64,000 bases of DNA from Corella eumyota. Its lineage: Eukaryota > Chordata > Ascidiacea > Phlebobranchia > Corellidae. The notes below the pieces were generated by a model. The model searched no databases. It was not told the origin of the DNA and saw only the letters and a list, made by a program, of their open reading frames with translations. The position numbers and the translations under genes were made by a program. Location: positions 18,856,501 through 18,920,500 of the forward strand of contig OY720097.1 of NCBI GenBank assembly GCA_963082875.1, in the 5' to 3' direction. The first letter of the stretch is position 1. Each line of letters starts with the position of its first letter. Below, in pieces: positions 47,700-60,963 of the stretch.

Positions 47700-50600
47700 A
47701 TGAAATATTTTAAAATTGTAGTTAGCTTGTTTGTTTTTATTTTTGCTTGGCATTTAGGAGTATCACAAGGCAAGTTATTTTGGTTTATATAAGTTATCTT
47801 ATGTTGTATTATTATTTTAAGCTAGATTTAATTTTTTTAAGTATTTGCAAAACAAATTAGTTTGATTTGTATTTAAATCAACTATTTGTATTTTGTGTAG
47901 ATGCAAATGAAGTGATCATCCACAATGATAACATTTTTAGTTTTTACAACGAAACTACTTTGTCTATAACTTATTCTCAAGCTGAACAAAGATGTCAAAA
48001 TAATGGAGGAACTTTGTTGATGATATTTGATTTACCTACTCAACAAATTGTTGAACAGCAATTAATGGAATGGGAAAGTGCAGCTCAGGACTCCGTGGTT
48101 GATGGTGTTAACATAAATGCAGTTGGTTACTGGATTGGTGCAAGTGGGACTGTTACTAAGAGTGGTGATGTGTACACATCTTATGACTGGCACTGGTTTG
48201 ATGGTACACCTGTACCACAGCCTGGTAGTGGTACTGGGTATGAAAATTGGCATGGTGCAAATCCTGATGCTAGTTCAGGTTATCTTCGAATAAGATCACT
48301 GGATACAATTGGTTTTTCTACAAATTTAATTGGAGAATGGGTGGACTGGTTCGGTTCAAATAGTTTTCCTGGATATATATGTCAACAAGCAAGTAAGTAA
48401 TTAAAAAAAATATTTTCATGAATTTGTAAATAATGAAAAAAATAACTTGTTGTGATTTTTGCTGTGATTTGAAAATATTTTTATATTAGGATTTTTAGGT
48501 TTAACCTGCAACATTAATTTATAGGAAAAATTATAGATTGTAGTCAATTTGAAAAAAATATCATGTTGTATTTTTAGATCCATGTAATAGCGATCCATGC
48601 AATAATGGTGGAGCTTGTAATATTAATTTAAATCTAAAATTTCAGTGTGATTGTCTACCTGGATATTCAGGAGAAACTTGTGAAACAGGTTTGAATTTAT
48701 TGCCTATCATATGAAAAAAGTTTATAAATTGAGTATGTTTAAATATATATTCAAATTTAAAACTTTTATATTTTGCGATAAAAATAATTCAGAATTATGC
48801 AATTTGTAAGATGTTATAATAGAAATTTTTGTTAAAATCTTATGTATAGTTTATATTACAGACTTATAATAAACAATTTTATTTTAATAAATTAAAACTT
48901 GCTTTTTATTATTGTTTTTTTTTTGATAACAATGTTATAAAAATTTATATCTTCATTATTTTGTGTTACAAAACTGTTTTATTAGATCCATGTACAATAA
49001 GTCCATGTGAAAATGAAGGAACTTGTAATATTGATGGCTCAACTTATCAATGTGATTGCTTACCTGGTTATTATGACACAAATTGTACATCAGGTAAGTT
49101 AATATTATGATGATATTTTTTATATCAATATTTATAAAAAAATATTATTCTATGATTTTAGAAAAAGTAAAAGTTTAAGAAATAAAACAAATTTTGTCAC
49201 TAGTTTTATTATTTTTAAAAATATGTTTTAACCCTTTAAGACCCTTGTACAATGCAACCATGTAAAAATGGAGGAACTTGTAGTATTGATAAATCTACTT
49301 ATCAGTGTAATTGCATACCAGAATTTAACGGATATGATTGTGATGAAGGTAAAATACACTTTTAGTAATTTTCTAATTTGTTGCTCAATAAATATTATGG
49401 AAATAAAAAACAAAAAGCTATTAAAAGTAGGCATTAACAAATAGGTTTATTCCCATATTTATAATTAAAAAGTCATTAAATTTGCAACTATTATATTAAT
49501 AACATGATTTAGTGATAACTAAATCGATTTATATATATAAAATATAACTTTACTTTAAAATAATGAAAATTTTATTTATATTTAGTTCCAGCTTCTGTTA
49601 TATTTCTTAATGGATATTACATGATATTCTACAACATAACAGCTCAAATAACTCAACTTGAAGCAAATGAAAGATGTGGTAGAAATGGAGGTGAATTGTT
49701 GATCATAAGAGATGAACAAACTCAACAAATTGTTAATGACCAATTATGGGAATGGGAACCTTATGTTGATGATAGTCTTAGTTGGCAAGCCGGTTACTGG
49801 GTTGGTGCAAGTGGTTCTGCAACACCATACAACTGGACCTGGAATGATGGTACTGGTATACCAAAAAAGGGTGCAGCTGGTGGTAATGGTTATCAAAACT
49901 GGTATAATAATCCAAATGACGAATTGGGATATCTTAGAGTTAGATCGTTAGATAAAAGTGGAGGTAGTAATTATGTTCTTGGAAGTTGGTATGATAATCC
50001 ATTACATCAACAAGCTTATTGTTACATCTGCCAGGAAATAAGTAAGTGCATTCATTATTTTACAATGGGCTGAAAGTTTTAAATTAAATAATTTTATAAC
50101 ATACTTAAAATTTTTTTTTTTAAATTATATTTTTTATTAATAAAGATGGATGTTCAACTCAACCATGCAAAGGTATAGGAACAAATGGAAGTTGTACTGT
50201 AATAAGTGATTCAAGTTATCAGTGTTCTTGCTATGATGGTTATTACGACCAAGATTGTAGTTCAGGTATTTCATGTATTTTGTCAAATTTTAAAACAAGA
50301 TGTAACAAAAACTAAGCTACTCTTTTTTAAATATATATGTTTTTATAGATAATTTAAGATATTGTCCATTTATCATTTATAAAAAATAAAACTAGATAAA
50401 CATTTCAAAATTTATTTCTACTTAATTATTTTTTTTAGACCCATGTACAATACAACCATGTGGGAATAGCGGAGCATGTAGTGTTAATGGTTCAACATAT
50501 CAATGTGCTTGTTTAGATGGTTATTATGGTGATACCTGTCAACATGGTAATAATTAAAATTATTAATACTGATTTGCAAAATAAATATTAATAACATTGT

Positions 50601-53600
50601 TAATTGGTGTTTTTAGATCCATGCACAAACATAACATGCATAGGTGATGGAGCTAAAGGAACTTGTAATATTAGTGGTTCGACTTATTATTGTGATTGTT
50701 TACCTGGTTATTATGATCAAAATTGTACTTCTGGTATACTTAAGTTATCTTAAATTTTTAAGTTTTGTCATAATGTAACGTAGAACTTATCTTACTTAAA
50801 CTAAATGTAATTTTTTACACTAATTAAACATTTTTAATAATCTATTTTTTTTTGTATATATTTTTATCCTCGATGTGGGAAAGTCGAATGTGCGACTTAA
50901 ACATAGAGTAACCTCAGTTACTTCTACCCAGTCTCGAGTTGTGGCATTTTGGGATATTATAGATTATAATTGGCCAGTAATTATTCTGCTAATTAAGTGC
51001 TGACTCAGCAGGAATTTACACCGCTTATAGCACCTTACTCAAGGGCGCTACAGCATGAGATCAGTGGGGATTGAACCCACAACCTCATGTGTGGTGTAGC
51101 AAGTGTTCTTACCACTACACCACGCTGCCGGGATTCATGGTATAGGATTATTATATAATTATTTGATTTTTTTTCTTAATGAAAATTTATAGCCTGTAAG
51201 AGGTTAAATTTAAATTTCCAGATTTTTTGATATACGAATACTAAATCCTGTTGTTATATTAGACTCATGTACTATAAATCAATGTGAAAATAGCGGCACT
51301 TGTAATATTGTTGATTCAACTTATCAATGTGATTGCTTACCTCAGTATAATGGATATAACTGTGATGAAGGTATGACATTTTCAATTAACTAATGAAAGA
51401 AGTAGTAGATTATTGGTATTTGACAATTTCAGCAAATAAAATTTATGTAAATGTTTTTTGTAGTGTTTCATATTTAAACAATGGTATTTCATAATTATTA
51501 TTTAAAATTTAATTAATTTTGTTTGTTGGGTTTTTTTGAAGATACAATTTTATTCTTTTTTCAATTTTTTTAATGTTAAATCTTAAAAAGGGTTTATTTT
51601 TTATTTGAAAATTTAGTTCCAGCTTCAGTATTGCAATTAAATGGATATAACATTACATTCTACAACACAACAGCTAAGATAACTCAATTTGAAGCTGATG
51701 AAAGATGTGGTAGAAATGGAGGTGAATTGTTGATTATAAGAGATGAACAAACTCAACAAATGGTTAATGAACAATTATGGGAATGGGAACCCTATGTTAA
51801 TGATAGTCTTAAATGGCAAGCTGGTTACTGGGTTGGTGCAAGTGGTACTGCAACACCATATAACTGGCAATGGAGTGATGGTACTAATATACCATACAAC
51901 AGCTCATTTGGTGGTGATGGTTATCAAAACTGGTATAGTCTAAATAATGCAAATAATCCAAAACAAACACAGGGATATCTTAGAGTTAGATCACAACATA
52001 AAAGTGGAGGTACTAATTATGTTCTTGGAAGTTGGTATGACAATCCATCACATCTAACAGCTTATGGTTACATTTGCCAAGAAATAAGTAAGATATTTTT
52101 ATTTGGGCTTGTGTATTTGTTTAACCAAATTAATACTTTTATATAGATTTCTGTACAGACCAACCCTGTAAAAATAATGGAACTTGTAATACTGATGGTT
52201 TGTTGTATGAATGTATTTGTCCCGATGGTTATTATGGAAATAATTGTGAATCAGGTTTGTTTTTAATATATTTAATCACCTTATTTGTTTCTAAATCTTA
52301 TATACTACATTTTTAATATATACTAGGTAATAATAGATATGTTAAATATTAATTTTTTTTATTATTAGTTTTTAGTGTATGGAAACACTCCTGTAACTAA
52401 TTACCAAGAAAAAACATATGTTTTAATTGCCATGTTAAATTTATTTTGCTATTTAGATCCATGTACTATACAACCATGTGAAAATAACGGAACTTGTAAT
52501 ATTAATGGTTCAACTTATCAATGTGATTGCTTAGATGGTTATTATGACGAAAATTGTACTTCAGGTAAGATCAAAGCAAAATATCAGTGCTTACCTAGTT
52601 TTTTGAAAATGATTGTTAATTAAGTGAATATTTAATGTTCCATAAAGTTGTATTAAAATAAACGTATTGATTTTAATTTGCATTAAATAGCTAATATTCA
52701 CATTTTTTTAGATCCATGTACAAAAGAACCATGTAACAATGGAATTTGTTATATTAATGGTTCAACTTATCAATGTGATTGCTTTGATGGGTATTATGGA
52801 AATAACTGTGAATTTGGTGAATATTATAATTTAATTATAACTTATTTATGTGAATTAGGTTTAAAATAATTATGGTTTGTAACGGGGGTTAATATTACAA
52901 AAAAAGTTCTTCTAATAGAAAAAAAATTTTTTTTGGTTTGACTTACTTTTTATTTAAACATAAAATATATATATAGTTAATGTTTAATTTATAAAGATAA
53001 TAATGTACATTTTTGTTATACTAAAGGAATTAATAAGCATTTAAACATTGGAATTCATATTAAATTTGTAACTGTTTATTTATTAGATCCATGTACAAAA
53101 CAACCTTGTGAAAATGGTGGAACTTGTAATATTGATGGTTCAACTTATCATTGCGATTGCTTAGCTGGTTATTATGGAAATAATTGTTCTTCAGGTAAGA
53201 AAATATTTTAAAAATTACAAAAAAAGATTTTTACAAGTAATTACTTAAATAAAATTTGGATGTTTTTAAATTGAATATAATTTTGTTTTTATATATTAGA
53301 AAGAAATTGTAAGTAGTGATCATAAGAAAATTACCAGACTTATATTTTTTGTAAGTCACTTTAAATAATGTTTTTTATTATTTCTTTTCGTAGATGCATG
53401 TGATCCTACTCCTTGTAATAATCAAGGAAGTTGTATTGGAGAATCAGAGGATCCATATTATCAATGTAGTTGTCCAGATGGTTTTTACGGATATGATTGT
53501 GAATCTGGTAAACATAAGTAAATTAGATGTATGCAATTCAATGTAATTTACTATTAAATAAAATTACAAATAATTCTCATAATATATAGACCCATGTACA

Positions 53601-54838
53601 ATACAACCTTGTGTAAATAATGGAACTTGTAATATTGATGGTTCAACTTATCAATGTGATTGCTTTTCTGGTTACTATGACAAAAATTGTTCAACAGGTA
53701 ATATAGATAAACTTGTAATTTGTGTATTTAGTTTTAATAATATTATAACATAACCAGATGCTTGTAATCCTGTTCCTTGCATAAACCAAGGAAGTTGTAT
53801 AGGGGAATTAGAGAATCCATATTATCGATGTAAATGTACTTCTACATATACTGGTCAAAATTGTGAAAATGGTAAGTATTCCAATGTTTATTAAAGGTTA
53901 TATTTTAATGTTTATTAAAGGTAATAAAAAATGTTTATAAAGGTTATAAGCATTTTAATTTAAATTTTGTATGTTTGGTATTTTAATTTTGTGTTTAAAA
54001 ATAAGGTGTAAAGTAGTTTTTTATTAAAGTTTGTTAATTATGTTCTAAAAATACTTAGTTTCTTGCCTTTTCTTTAAAATTTTTTAATTTCAAATTTTAA
54101 TTCCATTTGTTTAAACAGGAAATTTTGTACCATCTGAAGAATATTCCTATTTTGTAAGTAATGGTGAACCCACTTCATTTAATGATTCAATAAAACAAAG
54201 TGCTAGTTATGGAGGTGCATTGGCTATTATTAAAGACAACCAAACACAAATTGCTTTAGAAAGCTATCTAAAAAAACATATAAACAGCAAAAGCTTATGG
54301 GTTGGTGGAAGAAAAATTAACCAAGGTAAATTGCTTATTTTAAGTAATAATTCCATATATAAAATGTACGGATTGTTAGTATTATCTTTTTTATTTATTA
54401 ATTAAGAATGGAGATGGCTTGACAATAGTTTGATACCAATAAAAGATCATGAAGAATTTCATAATTGGAAAAGTATTGCTGTTTTTGAAACAAAAAATGA
54501 TGCAGAATGTTTGGCTTTAGAAGAAAATACTTTTAAGTGGATAAGTAAACCTTGCTTTCAACAAAATGATTTTGTTTCAGAAAAATCAGGTAGGTGATTT
54601 TGTAATTTGTTTTCGTTTTAACTTTAGACTTAAAATAAGTGTTTAAAGAAAGTATATGTAAAATACAAAAAAACTAAAAATTTCTATACTGTTTTTGTAA
54701 AAGCAACAACATCTTTATGTGAAACAACAAAATGTGAAAATGGTGGAACATGTCATGAAAGTGGAGCTCATTATTATTGTGAATGTGTAAAAAGATTTGA
54801 GGGAGAAGTTTGTCAAAATCTAATTCCTAAACCTTCTA
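47700..54838 (+). other. Gene 5 ectodomain exon map
   Basis: Signal 47700-47769 (donor GCAAGT). CTLD1 47901-48392. EGFs 48578-48688, 48986-49093 and 49241-49348. CTLD2 49586-50041. EGFs 50146-50265, 50439-50546, 50617-50733 and 51263-51370. CTLD3 51617-52087. EGFs 52147-52254, 52457-52564, 52712-52816, 53087-53194, 53394-53507, 53590-53697 and 53758-53871. Split CTLD 54119-54325 plus 54407-54589. Stalk EGF 54704-54838. CTLD2 has CYICQE where the sisters have GYICQE, which adds an extra cysteine next to the last outer one. Confidence 0.82.
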
Positions 54839-57800
54839 GTAAAACTTTTGATTATTTTTCTATTGTAGTTGTGTAAAAATAGCATGTAAAATGTGATTTA
54901 AAAAACTTTTAATGCTACCAAATAAACATCCCTGGCTAAAATTTATTTGTTTTATAGATACTACAATCTACATTGTTATTGGAGTGGTGACTGGTGTTTT
55001 AGTTATTGCTATTTGTGTTGGCGTTTATTTTTGGAAGAAACGGTAAAACAAAACTTATATAAACTGTATATTTTTGCCTTTTTATTAGAATTCTAGTTTT
55101 ATGTACAAACATTTTTATATGCAGCTCTAATGTTAAATTTTTTATGGTCTTTTAAGAACCGCATACTTTTTTGTTTAGAAAAACAAAGTCTGATAAAAGT
55201 ACTGCTGTACCTATGCAACAAACACAACCAAGTAAAACCATTTAAAAGATATTATTAAAAAATATTTTTATTATTGAGCAATTTACACATTTATATATAT
55301 TTATTATATATCACTAAAATAAATGTTTGCCTAGCAATAATTATAACCTAAGATTTTTAAATTTTTGCAATTGAGCAAAAACAGTTTTAATGTTTGTTTT
55401 ACAACTTATCTAATGTTTGCTTTCACTTTATTGATTACTTTAAGGTAACAGTACACAGAATAATGCAAACAATGGTCCCGAGTTTAATCAAATTTATGAG
55501 AATGTTACTTTTGTAAACACAAAACCAAGAAACCCTTATGAAGTTTATAGAATAAACAAAGAAGATTTATTGGACACATTTAACAACTTGGTTAAAGAAG
55601 ATGATTTAGAATTTGACGATCAATATGGAAATGTGATTTTAACAATTAATAATTTTTAATAATACTTTTGGCTTCGACAATGTATTTATAGTAATTTTAA
55701 TTTAAAAATTTATTAAAATTTTTTATTCATGAATAAATATAGTTATTTTTTTTAAGAAATTGAAACAAGCTTCTGTTCATGTCAAATCTCCCACCATACA
55801 AGCTTCTTTACCTGAAAACAAACCCAAAAATCGCTACTCGAATATTTTACCATGTGAGATTTTCCCGTACAGTTGTTATTTTCGAAAATATAGTTTGTAG
55901 TAAAAAATACTTTTTTAGATAATTTAAGTATGAGTATTTTTGTTTTACATATGTAGATGACTTGACAAGAGTGAAATTACAAGGCCAAGATGATTACATT
56001 AATGCAAATTACATGGATGTAAGTTAAAAACTATACTACATTGTTATTATTTCATCATTTTTTTTGTTCATGCAATGTTATAACTTTTTGGCTAAGTTTA
56101 AAAATATCAAGTAGAATTTTTTATCTGATATTTGTTTTGGTATTCTAGTGCTACAATAAACCGAAGAGGTACATTGCAAGTCAAGGTCCTATTGCTAAAA
56201 CTGTTCCAGACTTTTGGCAAATGATTTTGGAGCAAAAATGCAAAGTAATTGTGATGCTTACGAATGTGACTGAACATGGCAAGGTGGGACTAAGAAATAG
56301 TTTTATTTAATTTAAAAATTAATTCACAATGTCATTTTGAAGCTGTACATTTTTGTGTCTGTGTTTAAGGTTTTTGTATGCATAGTGACTCTTATTTTTT
56401 AAATTGTTTGTTAGTGGCAAACAATCAGTTAAAAAAGTATGCTAATCACCCCCTAAACTTTTAAACAATATTGACTAATTTTGTTCTTATTACTATCACT
56501 TTATTAGTTTTCCATTGCTACTTACATTTCAAAGTTTATATTATAACTTTATTAATATTTTATTGCCACCTAAACACTTTATGTTTTGCGTACTTATTAA
56601 AAAAAACAAAATTAAAATGATAAATTATGTTGATAGAAAAAATGTGAAAAGTACTGGCCTGATCCAGGTACGACAATGAACTATGGAAACGTCAGTGTTA
56701 AGGGTGGAGAGGAATCCATGTTTGGGTACTATACTGTGAGAAAATTACATGCCAAAGATATTAACCATGGAGTAAGTGACTCTGAATGTCCTAATATAAA
56801 ATCTATTATGTTTAAAAATAAAAGATTCTTAAATTTATCTGCTTTAATACCTTGGGCTATAAAGTGCTAGTTTAATTTTTTTTTTAATTTTTACACATTG
56901 AATTTGATATATGTAATTTTTGGTTTAGTTTGAGCTAGATGTAACACAGTTTCAGTATCTGACTTGGCCAGATCATGGTGTTCCAGTTTCAACCAGTCCT
57001 TTCTTTAAACTATACAAACATGTCAAAGCTGTTCAAGATAGCAAGACCCCAACTGCTGTTCATTGCAGGTAAAATAAGTAGTTTATGTTATGTTAAGTTG
57101 TTAAAATTTTCCCTCAAAAAAATTTTGTATTGGTTTGAGATAATCATGATTTTAAATAATTAACTTTTTCATAAACCGTAAAATAATATTTTATTACGTT
57201 TATGACTAACTTGTAAAATCATTTCAAGTTTTTATGGGATTTATAGATAGTTGGTTGAAAAGAAATTTATTACTTTATTGCTTGAAACATGTTATTTCCA
57301 CCTGAGTTAATATTTGATTTTGTATAGTGCTGGTGTAGGTAGAACTGGTACATTTATTGGCTTTGATTGTTTGATCGAAGAAATGAAAATGGATAAAAAT
57401 AGAGTTAATATTTTTCAAACGGTACTAAACATAAGAACACAAAGAACTGACATGGTGCAGACCAAGGTTATTTATTGATTTTACAAATTTTTAACTTTCA
57501 TTTTGCCTTTTATTCGTATGAATCGCTCTAAATTAGTTGCGTTTTATTTAATTAAAAAATGTTTGGCATTTTTACTGTTTTAGTCAATATACAAATAGGT
57601 GAAAACATTTTATAGTACAGGACAAGTTTAAACAAGTTTTGAGCAACTTTTTTTAAACTGATATATTAAATGTTTTTAAAAGTTATTAATTTATCCTTAT
57701 TTATAATGTATATCTTGAAAACCTTATGTTTTGTACCACTTGTACAAAAATATTATAACACACAACTTAAGGTTTCTTTACGATGTTGTATTTGTTTACA

Positions 57801-59944
57801 GAGCCAGTACATCTTCCTGCACAAACTTATCACCGAAGAAGTTGTGCTTGGTGACAGTGACTTTGATGTCAAAGTTCTAGGAAAAAAAATTAAAAAACAG
57901 ATGCAGTATGTCTAATATCTTTTTGTTTTATAAAATATACTGTTAACTATGAATATATGTTTGAGTTAATTAATAAACATTTATAACTTGAAATTATATA
58001 TTTAGTTTTAATTTTATAAAATAATAACTTAGTTGACTGTCAATGTAGTATGGTACACGTTAAACAAAAAAAGTTCTTCTGTGAGTTGTTTATCGTGCGT
58101 GTACATAAATTAACTCTTTTAAATTTTGTTTTAGAAAAATTGGTGGTGTTTCTGGTTACGAAGAGGACTTTAAAAAGCTTGATATAATCGGACCACTTTA
58201 CCCAAGTCATGAAATAGCCAGACGATCTGGCAATGCTGAAAAAAACCTAAATGACTTTGTTTTACCTTGTATGTAGTTTTTAATTTCAATAAAAATAAAT
58301 GTATTTTAATTATGGGATTCAAGTGTATTAAATTGGGCTAGAATAAATATTGTATTAAATGTTGCTAAGGAGGCTTTTTTTACCTCATAAACAATATTTT
58401 TAAAGTTTAAAATCACTGGTATTTTCTAGATGATCATGCCAACTTTATTTTAATGCCCTTGCAAAATGAAGATATGCCAGCTTACTACAATGCTTCTCTT
58501 ATTAAGGTAATATAACTGTTTTATTTTGATCGATTTTTTATTGTGGTAGGCTATATGTATTTTGTTATGTAGATGTTGATATTATTGTAGTCTGCAGACA
58601 ACTACTGTTTAATAAATTTTCACCTTTTGGTCATATAAATTTATAGGGTTACAGTCCATCAGAAAATATTGTTGCAGCTCAAGGACCAACTGATAATACA
58701 GTGGCGGAGTTCTGGCACAGCGTGTGGCACCATAGTCTTAGAACTATTGTTATGCTACAACAGTCGAGTGAGCAAGTTAATGTAAGTCTTTTCGTTATAG
58801 CCAATAACAGAAACAAAGGGTAATTTAAATAAATGTGTGAAATGAAAATAAATATGTATAAAATTATATTCTTTTAGACTCAGTTTGTACAATATTGGCC
58901 TAGTGTTATAGGTAAGAGTGAACAATATCGTGAATACAGAGTAACACTCCACTCTGAAGAGGAACTTACACCTGAAATTGTTAAAAGAAAAATAGTGTTG
59001 TCATGCAATAAAGTTCAGGTAAGATTGTTGTCCACATGTTACTGGCCCTGTCTAGAAATGCAATTAGAGTTAAAGGGCAAATTAAATTATCAAAAATAAA
59101 TATAAAAAATTTCTGTTATTTGTTTGTCAACTGGTTTTCAAGTTAAAATAAAAAGATATGTAGTTAAACCTTACTTGTATATATTTTTTTAATAAGTATA
59201 TATAAAAAAACTTATATTGATATAAAGATTATTGTCCATCACTTTCAACTTAATGACTGGGAAGATCACACAGCTCCATCTAGATGTGATGTTATAATTG
59301 ATTTAGTCGAACGAGCACAAAAAAGTTATATTCATAATGGGGGAAGTATGGCTGTGCATTGCAGGTTAATAGTATTATTTGTTATGGTCGTTTGTAAAAT
59401 TTTGCTCAATTCTTACACTTTCATTCTATATTACTATTTGTGTAAAGTTAAGTGAATCAATTATTAAGTGTACCTAATTCTGGCACCGGTTTTTTAAAAT
59501 TTTCTAATACACAAGCATTGATTTTATGAATTACTTTTGATAATATTTGACATATTTTTTTAGTGATGGAGCTGGTCGGACTGGGGTGTTTATTGCAGCT
59601 TTGAACTTGATGGAGCGAATAAAAAACGAGAACAAGATCGATGTTTTGAGGACAGTCAAGGACATGAGAGACATGAGACCTGGAATGGTGGAAAAGTTGG
59701 TGAGACATATTTTAACTTAATTTTTTTTAGTTTTTAATATTGTTTTTCATTGGTAATTAAAATTTCAAAATAGTTTAACTACTAATTTATGAAACTATAA
59801 CTTAAAAATTGTAAGAATTATGGGGTGCCTAATGCAAATATATGTTATTATATTTAGGAACAGTACATGTTTTTGTATAAAATTTGTGAGCATTACGTAG
59901 ATTCATTTTCTGCGTATGAGAATTTTATGCCTAAACAAGCATAA
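47700..59944 (+). CDS. Gene 5: CTLD/EGF receptor tyrosine phosphatase, divergent phosphatase half (38 exons)
   Basis: All 38 exons join in frame to about 1,847 residues: signal peptide, three one-exon CTLDs, a split CTLD, 15 EGFs including the stalk, a transmembrane helix and two PTP domains. The 5' end and ectodomain are close to genes 3, 4 and 6, and intron 1 starts with GC. From the transmembrane exon on, the sequence is clearly older and different: exon lengths of 85, 188, 62, 140, 139, 104 and 134 nt replace the sisters' 91, 149, 59, 149, 136, 101 and 113. D1 has TWPDHG and [10 protein letters not shown] and should be active. D2 has [10 protein letters not shown] but reads NDWEDHTAP at the WPD-loop position. 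The juxtamembrane motif is IYENVTF and the tail is [11 protein letters not shown], so both possible Grb2-type sites are kept. No breaks were seen. It escaped the homogenisation that links genes 2-4. Confidence 0.86.
50860..51131 (-). mobile_element. tRNA-derived SINE in gene 5 intron
   Basis: Read on the minus strand, it starts with GCAGCGTGGTGTAGTGG (A box region about 51108-51127), followed by the B box GGTTGTGGGTTCAATCC (complement of 51068-51084). A non-tRNA body containing CGCCCTTGAGTAAGGTGC follows, and the element ends near an A-rich run (complement of the T-run at 50845-50853). Its base composition is clearly higher in G+C than the host intron. It is a near-full-length SINE of about 270 bp. 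The fragment at 14417-14493 is a second, older relative. Confidence 0.75.
54958..59944 (+). other. Gene 5 transmembrane and tandem PTP exon map
   Basis: Transmembrane 54958-55042, followed by WKKR. Linker 55179-55231. Juxtamembrane 55445-55632 (IYENVTF). D1: 55757-55853, 55957-56018 (YINAN), 56149-56283, 56637-56771, 56929-57068 (TWPDHG, HCS) and 57328-57466 (AGVGRTG). Linker exons 57802-57905 and 58135-58268. D2: 58430-58506, 58647-58781, 58878-59018, 59228-59364, 59564-59699 and 59858-59944. Intron positions and phases agree with the other copies even though lengths and sequence differ, so this is an older duplicate rather than a separate family. Confidence 0.83.
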
Positions 59945-60165
59945 GAACTAACGGGTTGAACTGGAACTTTTGTATATGGTCTGTATTGCTATTCAATTAG
60001 CAAATAACATTTTTTTTGAAACAAAATCACTGTATTAGGTAGATTTTTTTCATTTAAAGGTAAAAAATAGTAGTTCAACACATTGTGCCTTGATTTTAAA
60101 ACATTTTAATTTGGATTATTAAACATATTTTAAATAGGCTTTTGTGCAATTCAGCTAAACACATA

Positions 60166-60171
60166 AATAAA
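60166..60171 (+). terminator. Possible polyadenylation signal of gene 5
   Basis: This is the first AATAAA found downstream, 222 bp after the stop. It is farther away than in the sister genes, so the real site may use a variant hexamer nearer the stop. Confidence 0.25.
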
Positions 60172-60706
60172 TGTAAAACTGATAAAATTTGTCCCAAATA
60201 GTCTAACAACTTTTTAGTAATTATTTTACATATCTAAAGTTTTATACAGAATAATTGCAATTTTCTTTAAAAATAGGCCCAATTTAAAAATTGTTTATTA
60301 TTTTTAATTGTGTTTTTTAAAAAACCTCTTCGTGATATTTATTGTTAAATTCCCAAACTTTTACTTTTAATTACATTTTTTTGATTTAATTTTTTATGTA
60401 AAAACCCAAAATTATTCATGACAGTATGTTTGTATTATTTTTAACAATATTTTTTACCGCCGATATATGTATTATTTTTTGCATTTTAATAAGTTTTTGT
60501 ACAATATTTTTCAAAAAAAACTAGCACTAATCGCCTTAAAGGTGTTTATGAAAAAAATATTATAAAATTTAGCAATAAAATAAGAAGGCATTAAAACACA
60601 AGTAGAATGTGATTTTAAATACTAAAAAAAATATTCTGATTTAGGTCAAAATTAAACTTTCTATCCTGATTTTTTTTGCATTGTATAAAATTTTTAACAT
60701 TTTGTT

Positions 60707-60720
60707 TGTGGCGACTTTTA
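60707..60720 (+). promoter_or_regulatory. Conserved upstream 14-mer, gene 6
   Basis: TGTGGCGACTTTTA lies 257 bp before the ATG, within the shared upstream block. Confidence 0.5.
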
Positions 60721-60963
60721 ATAAGCAAACGCATGAAATTTTGTAAATCATTTAACTATTATTTAAACTTATGCAAACAATAGGAGGAACTTTCATTTTA
60801 ATGTTTGTTTTAAATTTTGTTACACAGAATGTAACTATTAAGCTATTGCTTTTTGTTTGCAAATTTGTTGGTAGTTTGACAGGTATTTTTTATTCTGTAT
60901 AAATATATTATTTTTAAATAGTTTAATGTTGTAACAGTAACACAAAAGTTGAATTAAGGTAAC

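Larger units (their letters stand above)
59945..60963. other. Intergenic region, gene 5 to gene 6
   Basis: This is AT-rich non-coding DNA. From about 60455 it matches the upstream block of genes 3-5 and contains the 14-mer at 60707-60720. A TAACAG at 60937 lies 26 bp before the ATG and may be a leader acceptor. Confidence 0.55.

Noticed and set aside
51058-51131. Functional tRNA gene on the minus strand
   Set aside because: A and B boxes are present, but the acceptor arm does not pair well, and the unit continues into a SINE body with an A-rich end. A second decayed copy exists at 14417.
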